Source of the DNA: Priapulus caudatus
Lineage: Eukaryota > Priapulida > Priapulimorpha > Priapulimorphida > Priapulidae
NCBI RefSeq assembly: GCF_000485595.1
Contig: NW_014577531.1
Span: 119,187-140,184, forward strand
Reading direction: 5' to 3'
Length of the DNA: 20,998 bases
Position numbers and translations under genes: made by a program. Below the pieces are notes generated by a model that was not told where the DNA came from, ran no database searches, and saw nothing but the letters and a program-made list of their open reading frames with translations. Of this stretch, positions 9,095 to 17,100 are shown piece by piece; the first letter of the stretch is position 1, and each line of letters begins with the position of its first letter.

Positions 9095-9270
9095 ATAAAC
9101 CGACCAGGCTCTCCGACTAGTTACACGGCGGTTCTCCGACTAGTTCCCTCTCGCCACGTAGTGTTACGCGAGATGGGAACTTATGGCTAGTTCCAGCAGT
9201 ACCCTTGGGGACATAGACCCTGTGAGCTTAAAAGTTAAGGAGGGAATGTTCCCCCTTCCTTTACACCTCT

Positions 9271-9291
9271 TGACCTTTGACCTTTGACCCC
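9271..9291. promoter_or_regulatory. tandem TGACCT half-sites (DR1-like nuclear-receptor motif)
   Basis: On the minus strand this reads GGGTCA-A-AGGTCA-A-AGGTCA, three half-sites spaced by one base, the DR1 arrangement bound by HNF4/RXR/COUP-type receptors. It sits in repeat B, with related arrays at 12585-12604 and 12828-12842. Binding is not shown. Confidence 0.5.
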
Positions 9292-9404
9292 CAGCTTCGA
9301 CATCCCAACTCGTTTTCGGATTACCCTCCCACGTCCCGAATATCGTGACCGTACGTCGAGCCGTTTAGATGTGTGCCCAATTGTTGTCGCACGGACGGCC
9401 GGAC

Positions 9405-9428
9405 GCACGGACGCACGGACGCACGGAC
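9405..9428. repeat. GCACGGAC tandem repeat (3 units)
   Basis: Three perfect 8-bp units, with one more GCACGGAC at 9389-9396. It corresponds to the ACGGACGG segment just before the 3' end of the other repeat B copies. Confidence 0.9.
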
Positions 9429-9459
9429 AATCATGCGATTCTACAAGCTGCATCTGACT

Positions 9460-9546
9460 TAGTCCGCAAATGCAGACGTAAACTCCGCTTTGCTAATCTG
9501 AGGGTGCGGGTTTATCCATTACTGGGGTCTGCGTCGGCTCGGACTA
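9460..9546. mobile_element. 87-bp inverted-repeat insertion with 9-bp target duplication
   Basis: TAGTCCG at the left end is complementary to CGGACTA at the right end, with further GCAGAC/GTCTGC symmetry inside. CATCTGACT directly flanks it on both sides (9451-9459 and 9547-9555). The uninterrupted site CATCTGACTATGTCAGATG exists at 12985-13003 and 20185-20203, so the insertion can be read directly. A 9-bp duplication suits Mutator-like elements, but no transposase is present. Confidence 0.85.
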
Positions 9547-9575
9547 CATCTGACTATGTCAGATGAACTGAAAAC

Positions 9576-10848
9576 ATACAGAGGTGAAAAATCAAAGAAC
9601 GTTTACAGACGATTTCATGCAAATCTAATAAAGCGACGGATGACATACATTTCACTTACCAATCATCTATTGTTGGTGTATGACCATATTTATGTAATAT
9701 TATAGCTGTATTTTAACGTTCACGCACTTTATTTACCACACACTTGTACAACAACACACCATGTTTACAACGGGCGCTAGAATAAATCATTTTTCCCGAT
9801 AGATGGCGGTACGTGTGTCATAATATTTGCCTCCACACGTGCACGCGCTGAAACAGGTAAGCTAAGGTAAAGTAAGCGGTTTCACAAACGCCTCAATCTT
9901 CCATAACATTATATATACAGTAAAAAAAACAGTCCAGCACAAGTATATACCTGGTTGTTGCAACTGCAGCATATAAACTTATTATACTAATGATAATATT
10001 GCTTTGAAATTGAAGATGGCTTCTCTCTCATTTACTTCATTCATATTTTGACAATTAAGACTCGGACTCAACGACAACATGCTCAATTGCCATCCATCTC
10101 AATAATACAACACAAATGACAAAAATTAGTGTAGTGATTGCTGATATGACGGTGTGTTGCAGTGTGCAATTGTAATATTTAACTATGACAGTGACCTAGT
10201 GAGTGTTCATTGACATGAACTGAATTTATTATTTGTTTTCAACAATTTGAATCACTAGGTGGCACCACTACCTAGGGATGTATTAAATAGCTAGTTGCTC
10301 AGAGCCTGCCTCAGGTTTTTTTATAAACAGCTATATGTGAGTAGCCAAATGTTTGAGCTAAACTTTATTGCAATTACTTTGAAAACTTCCATATGACCTG
10401 TCAAGTGACAGCACTATACCCAGTACACGGTACACTATCATGTGACTATGTTGACATTGTTTCGTAATTAACTTGTTTACCTTCTGGCTTCTCTTCTCTT
10501 TTATTGCTGTCTTATTCATATATTCCGCCTAGCTTCATGCACGTACTCTACATAACTGCATATTATACATATACAACATATATCTATAATCTAAGAAGAA
10601 TTCAAAATAAAACAATAAAACTCACGCTTGGAAGCTTATTCGAGGGAACATAGGGAGTTGGAGGAATTTGATATTTATCATACACGCATTCACGATAAGA
10701 ATGGGTGTGCATGTTTTAATCGCAGTCCGTGCTTCAGTCGTTTTTATTGCAAAGATGGAGTCCAAGCTCACGAATGACCATGAAGGAAAATAAAACCAGA
10801 AAAGAATTAACAATTAAATTGGATACATATGGTTATGTACATACACAA
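9576..10848. other. intergenic, nothing recognised
   Basis: AT-rich sequence downstream of the PIGW poly(A) signal. Short open frames lack family resemblance. There are only small inverted repeats, for example ACCTAGTGA at about 10194 against TCACTAGGT at about 10252. Confidence 0.6.
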
Positions 10849-10854
10849 TTTATT
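10849..10854 (-). promoter_or_regulatory. poly(A) signal AATAAA of PIGW
   Basis: AATAAA on the minus strand lies 63 nt past the PIGW stop codon (TAG at 10920-10918), in an AT-rich context. This fits a very short 3' UTR. Confidence 0.7.
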
Positions 10855-10917
10855 TAATAATATTAACAATTAATAGTAATTATTATAAGCAAAAATATAT
10901 CATATGTTAATTTGTTA

Positions 10918-11144
10918 CTACCAAACCTTTGTCGTAATATTTTTTATGTGAAAAATCCAAACAACAAGACATATAACGAGCATGTACGTAATTAGCACGA
11001 GGTATGCCACCCCAGAAGAAGCTGCCAATGTATCCATGGACATATTCACAAGTCCGGTGAGTATGTTAGCCAACAGGAAGAAGAGAAGGCCATTTCTGTT
11101 GATAGCACTGAGCAAACAGGGTTCCCTGATTGGCTGCGTATAAT
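10918..11144 (-). CDS. PIGW: PIGW coding exon 9 (C-terminus)
   Basis: Acceptor GTTTACAG|AT. It encodes [20 protein letters not shown], then [19 protein letters not shown], ending IKNITTKVW and TAG at 10920-10918. It matches the human C-terminus (ALNRNQLIFFLLSNITTGL to a final Trp). Confidence 0.96.
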
Positions 11145-14100
11145 CTGTAAACGATAAACAAATCTCGCTTGTAATGATTTGGTTTGCAAATGAAATGGAA
11201 TTTCATCACAGCATTACTCACATTTTATAGATATCGATTACTAAAGTATATATTACTGATTAAAACAAAAATCATCACAATAACCAATATCTTATTGTCA
11301 CATTTTCATCAATTTCAGAGTCACAATACATCTTCCTTGAAATTTCATGAAAATTTTTTTCATTAAACTTATTTCCTTCAGGCAGAAAACAAATGTTTTC
11401 TCATACTGCGGGAACATTTCATTTCGAATTGATTAATTAATTAATTAGCCCTTTAATCACACACCTGTGCCACTGTATGGTAGCTGCCCATATGACGTAG
11501 CACATATGATTGTGAGTTCCACGATAAGGAACTCCACTAGCATTAGGCAGCAGACAAATAACTGCAAAACATACGTCAGACACTGTTGTAACAGAGACAC
11601 ACGCGCACGCACACACGTGCGCACACACGTGCGCACACACGTGCGCACACAGACACACACCATTAGAAGTAATGAATTTACAATTTGATTAGAGCTAATT
11701 GACTTAAACCCAAATTAAATCTACATTAAAAAAAACTACAGGTCTCGCACAATAAATCTGTACTCTAATTTTTACAACAAGTGCCGCGGAGCGACAGCGC
11801 TCATCTAACGTCTACTGCGGTGACTCTGTGGTGGAGTGGTGGGATTCTAATAAACCCTGTTAGTCCCAAATGTGTTCACATACACGCCGAAACAGTGGAA
11901 TGCACAGGGATGGTATCAGGAACCTTCTCAAAGGAATGTTCGTTGGGATCGTCTATGAAAGTTGGCCGACGAATGGCGCGTACGTTTAAGTGTCCTTCAC
12001 CGATTAAGATGGAAGCTCGCCCATCGTACGTAGTAGCAACAACTATTTGCAAGACAGAATAGGTAAGCACTCATCCATTTACCTACGCAAGCTACACCTG
12101 AAATAGAGAGCTGCCACCTGTAACTAATTAACGCAGGCAAACTACACAGTACTATCACACCAACAATGCACTGGCAGTGGCCACTGGCAGTGGCATAAGT
12201 TGGCATGTAACACACTGACAGTGCAGAATGCCATAGAAATTATACAATTTAAGGAAGATAAACCTTCTTCAACCAAATTTAGCTTTTGAAATTCACTGTG
12301 ACATTGTAGCCTCATACATCACAGGCATGTATAGATTCTACTAGCAAACCGGCAGTCAAATTCTTTCTAAACAGACAGTAAACAAATCCATGTTTTAAAC
12401 CTGCCTCTTGAGGTGCAAAAGGTTATCCGACACTTACTCTTTGCATGTCAGGCAGAAGGTACATTTTTATGGTCTTTCAATAAATGCCATAAAAATGCTA
12501 GGTCACGCTGAAACAAAAAGTTTTTCAATCGCTCCGTCAGACCAATGTCCTCAGAAAATGTCTAAAATCTGCCCTGTGCCCATTTGACCTTTGACCTGTG
12601 ACCTCCAATTTCGGCCACAGTGATGGCTTTTCCTACGCACATGATTGCTATATCGGACGCGCTATGCGACGGAGCACTACAGGTCGAAGGTCCGATTAGA
12701 TTTGATGGCTAGCGAGGGAGACAAATTCTTGCCCACTTTCCCATGTCCACTAATACCTTAAAGTATATAAGGAGGAGAGGAATGTTCCCGCCAATTCTTA
12801 TTACACACAGCGTCTCTGTACACCTTTTGACCTTTGACCCCCAGCCCGACATCCCAACTCGTTTCGGATTACCCCCCACGTCCCGAATATCGTGACCGTA
12901 CGTCGAGCCGTTTAGATTTGTGCGCCCAACTGTTGACGGACGGACGCTCGCACGGACGGACGATCATGCGATTCTACAAGCTGGCATCTGACTATGTCAG
13001 ATGAGCTAAAAAAAAGCATATAATATTTATTGATTATCCTGGGCAAGTTACATGAAAATATATTCAAAATGCTGACTGATTATAAATGAGATACAGTTCG
13101 CATCATCATTTAGCATTTGGTTCTTCACTCCTCTGAGTCTCTGACAGTTCGTGTTATAGCACTTGCATTAACCAGCATACATTATTTTAGACCTGTTAAA
13201 AACGATCATTGCGAGAATTTTGCTCAGAAAAACTAAATATATGCTGAATATAATCTCACCTGACAGCGAAAATATCACTGATTACACCAACATTCAAAAC
13301 ACCAATTATTTTATGCAGTTATAGCATAGAAAAATTGATTTGACCACATCATACCAGCAATACATTTTTCGAGTCGCGGACTTTCAAAAATCACAAATGG
13401 CGTCTCAAACAAGCCAAACATAATTAAAAACAAAGGGGCATCTATTTTGTGTGTGATAAGTATTCTCGCTGGCTACGGCAACGAGGCGCAGCGGAGAGTG
13501 TGTGAGCGGGTGAGCACAAATCAAAAACAACTTTTGAAGACTAATATTTATGAGGTTGCAACTTACACTCCTATTTGTGTTAGTACTGTTAGCGCTACTA
13601 ATTACTATGCACCTCTGTGTTTACACTCTGCCAAAAATATCTCCGTGCAATTTTTGCATTACTGCACCGTTGTTTGACGTCTCGCGGTACCGCGAGAAAG
13701 TGCGAGACATGACAGCGAAAATCAACAAGAGAACGCAAATTGTAATCGTGCATGATTTTGTCTTTGCATGAGGTTCTAAGACATTTTATTGTTATTTGAA
13801 ACAATTACTGTTACTCAAGCAACAACGGTAGGCATCATGAGAGTAAGAATAAACACTAAAAAACGCTGAAAAAAACTCGAAATGATCGCTTTAATCGACC
13901 CATCGACTCTACTGATTAGAAATACCGCTTAATCTATTCCCATGTCTCATCGCAGGAAGACGAGCGAACACTTACGGTCCACACGACGAACGCGAGGTTG
14001 GCCATCTTTCTCGACACCGCCTCGACCTCCCCGCTCAGCACCTGCATGCAGACGTACAGCACGGCAGTGACGATGTTCAGCTGAATCAGCAGCACGACAA

Positions 14101-17100
14101 AGTCTCGCAGGTACTGTCTGCAGACAAACAAAACACTCTCGTAAGGACCAACAACCTCCGCTACAAACGGTCTGATAACTACTGCAGTCGTATGTGAATA
14201 CAAGGGTGTCACTCAAGGGTGATGCCAGAAATGTTCTTTATCGACGGGTGATGGTTTTATAGAGGTAGGTTCACTATATAGTCGCCGCTCGAGTAAAACG
14301 CCAAGAGTCCTTCATTGATAGGTATACCCATTCTATAGAAGTGTGCTCTAAAACAGGTTTGACTGTAGCACATTAGCACATTACACTAATAATATAGACA
14401 TTAAAATCGGATTTGGTTATAATAAAATATAACCACATCTCAGGGGTCGAAATTAGAGTTTTATTTTGGTATCCATTCGGGATACCAGGTATTGAAATCT
14501 GGTATCCCCCCCTAAAAAGCTCCCATCTTTCGGATAGTAATTTTTAAAATGTTGGTATCCAAAATGTTGAAATTTAATAGCATTATATATAGCAGCTATA
14601 GTATATAATAGCATTTGAAAATTATTAATATGTAATGTAATTATTATATAAAAACATGAAAACAGATTCACAGATATGCACAGACAAGCTTATGAACGCA
14701 GTCAAATAGAACAGCAGATGACCATGTTAAGGAATGGTGCAGTACAAACAGGCACAGAGTCTGCTGCAGTTTGCAATCGCTGTTGCTAGCTCTATCACAA
14801 AATAGTATTTGTCCTCAAGTCACATGAAAATAATACATAGGCAGCAGCATTGACTCACTGACTATAATAACACAACTATCATAACATATTAAATCACACA
14901 GGACAAATGTATCAGCATTAATATATAAACTAGACAGAGGGCACTCACGGAGAGTGCATACCTCCGCCAGCGACATACGCCATTCGCCATACGACTGAGG
15001 AACACACGAATAACCCACGATATACGCCAACGTACATGTATGCTCGCTCGCCGCTCAGTCAGCCGCAGCCGGCTGTGGCTGGCTCGCTCGCTGACGCGCT
15101 AATATCGATCGCGCGAACACACACACCAACACACGAACGCACAGACCCGAATACATAACAAGTTTGCAATCGCTGTTGCAGCTCTATCACAAAATAGTAT
15201 TTGTACTCAAGTCACATGAAAATAATACATAGGCAGCAGCATTGACTCACTGACTATAATAACACAACTATCATAACATATTAAATCACACAGGACAAAT
15301 GTATCAGCATTAATATATAAAAAATATGAAAACTTGTTTAAAGATATGCACAGACCGGTTTATCGATGCAGAGTCAAATAGAACAGTAGACTACAGTAGC
15401 TCTAGAACTATAGCCCCCCCCGCTCCGCCGCAGGGAGGAGCTCCTCCTGCGCTCCTGCGGCGGAGCGGAGGGCTACTGCTCTAGAGCTAACTCTACAGCT
15501 AATATAGCCATCAAAACCACAATATGCACTACTGGCATTGGACTCAGATTCTGAGTCATCAGAATCTACATATTCAGCATTCTGGTCTTCTTCTAATGCA
15601 CGTTTTATCCAGACATTTTGACTTGGTCGCCAAGTACGAACTGCTGAACTATTCCACAGATGTATTGCTGGGTCAGGGTTGTAGTATTTAATTTCTGAAC
15701 TTTCACTGTCTAATTTTATACGAATTATGGTAATTACTGAATGAAAAACAACAGGTCTGTGAGTGTGGTTAAAAAACAGGAACAAATCTGAAGCAGCAGA
15801 GAGCGAAGCGCAGCCCTCTCCACAATGCACGCAATACCAGTGCTCAGCATATACTCCCGCGCCTAATCGTTAGTGGGCTGAGTGCATTCTCGAGCGGCAA
15901 AACACTCGGGTATCCTACCAGTACCATAGCCGCGAGCGATGTACCGATCGCCTGATATTGTAGTTCACTCCCTGTGAGCGGTATTTAATAACTACATCAT
16001 TAAAGGTATATATTGCGAATAAAATTCACCTCATGTCATAAAATTGCCAAATGTTTTGCCAAATGTTGCTCGCGTTCATTTTACACACGCCTCCACACTA
16101 CACTGCAGACGGATTGTCTAGCCGCATTGTCTGGTTAGCTTGATACAATGTATACACATGACATTTGTGGTTATCAACATCGGCCACGCTTGCGCTTGCA
16201 AATATGCTATGCCTGCTGTAAAATTGCAAAATTATTGGGTCAAGTGGATAACGCTAGTGGATAACGCTAGTGTGGCATAGTAAGGGTGCGCACTCGCGCT
16301 CTCCCACTCTGCGCGCACTCGCTCAGATGCGCTGCCGTATAAAGTTGATAACTCAACAACCACTATCCCGATTTTGACGATTTTTTTTTTACTATCCCGG
16401 CGGTATACCAAGCATTTAAATCTGGTATCCAACACAAGAATCTAGTATCCCCTGGATATCGGGATACCGCTAATTTCGACCCCTGCATCTAGAATGGCAC
16501 ATAGCAGTAATTGCACTGGAGGATTGTAACATAGATGACAAAGACAATTTATATCTTATACATTACTGTTAGTAATGTACACACTGTCGAACATGCATTA
16601 ATCTGCATAATATTAAATTACCATATGGTGAATATCGGAATTCCCTGTAATTCAGGCTGGTTGTTGTCTACAGAGATAGATGGTAGCAGCATGTGCAGAC
16701 GTGCAACCTGTAGCTATAGCTTGATTTAACGTATGACAGAGTATGCACTTGCCTGGGTTTCATAAGGATCCTACCCAACTGTACGCCGGCAAAGTACAGT
16801 GCGATGTAGCCAATGCACGAGACCAGTCCCTCCCTGTAATAGACAGAAAAGATCAGGTGTGTTTTTGAAACGCCACACAGTAGAGATGATCCCATTGGTG
16901 TAGGTCGCTAGTGTGTATACAGCTCTGTAACATGCTGTGTTCGTGGTAGCATTAATCATACATAAACGATGCATTTTAATTAGTGGAATAGAGGTCTGTG
17001 GCGGTGTTCCACTGATTTAGTTTAGATTTTTCTTAAACTTAAAAACCAATGAAATTTATTTGTAATTTAAAATTTAAAATCAAGATAATGAGTTCAGATT

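Larger units (their letters stand above)
8814..9575 (+). repeat. dispersed repeat B, copy 1 (rearranged)
   Basis: Shares several blocks with 12585-13015: ATGGCTTTTCCTAC, GGTCGAGCCGTTTAGAT, TGACCTTTGACC, CATCCCAACTCG, CGTCCCGAATATCGTGACCG and the end block TCATGCGATTCTACAAGCTG. This copy has extra insertions, including the 87-bp element at 9460-9546 and the inverted-repeat block at 8943-9094. Confidence 0.85.
14441..16485. mobile_element. 2,045-bp hAT-like non-autonomous element in PIGW intron 6
   Basis: Terminal inverted repeats CAGGGGTCGAAATTAG (14441-14456) and CTAATTTCGACCCCTG (16470-16485) begin with the CAGGG typical of hAT transposons. CATCT flanks both ends (14436-14440 and 16486-16490), a 5-bp target duplication as described for some hAT subgroups. 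Both subterminal regions carry several GGTATCC/GGATACC copies, resembling transposase-binding repeats. The interior is scrambled, with duplicated blocks, and there is no intact transposase. Confidence 0.87.

Noticed and set aside
11781-12062. 93-codon plus-strand frame in repeat A as a gene
   Set aside because: The equivalent frame in copy 1 is interrupted and no domain is recognisable.
13598-13804. Minus-strand frame in repeat C, partly shared with 20789-20974
   Set aside because: The two copies are frameshifted relative to each other and the sequence matches no family.
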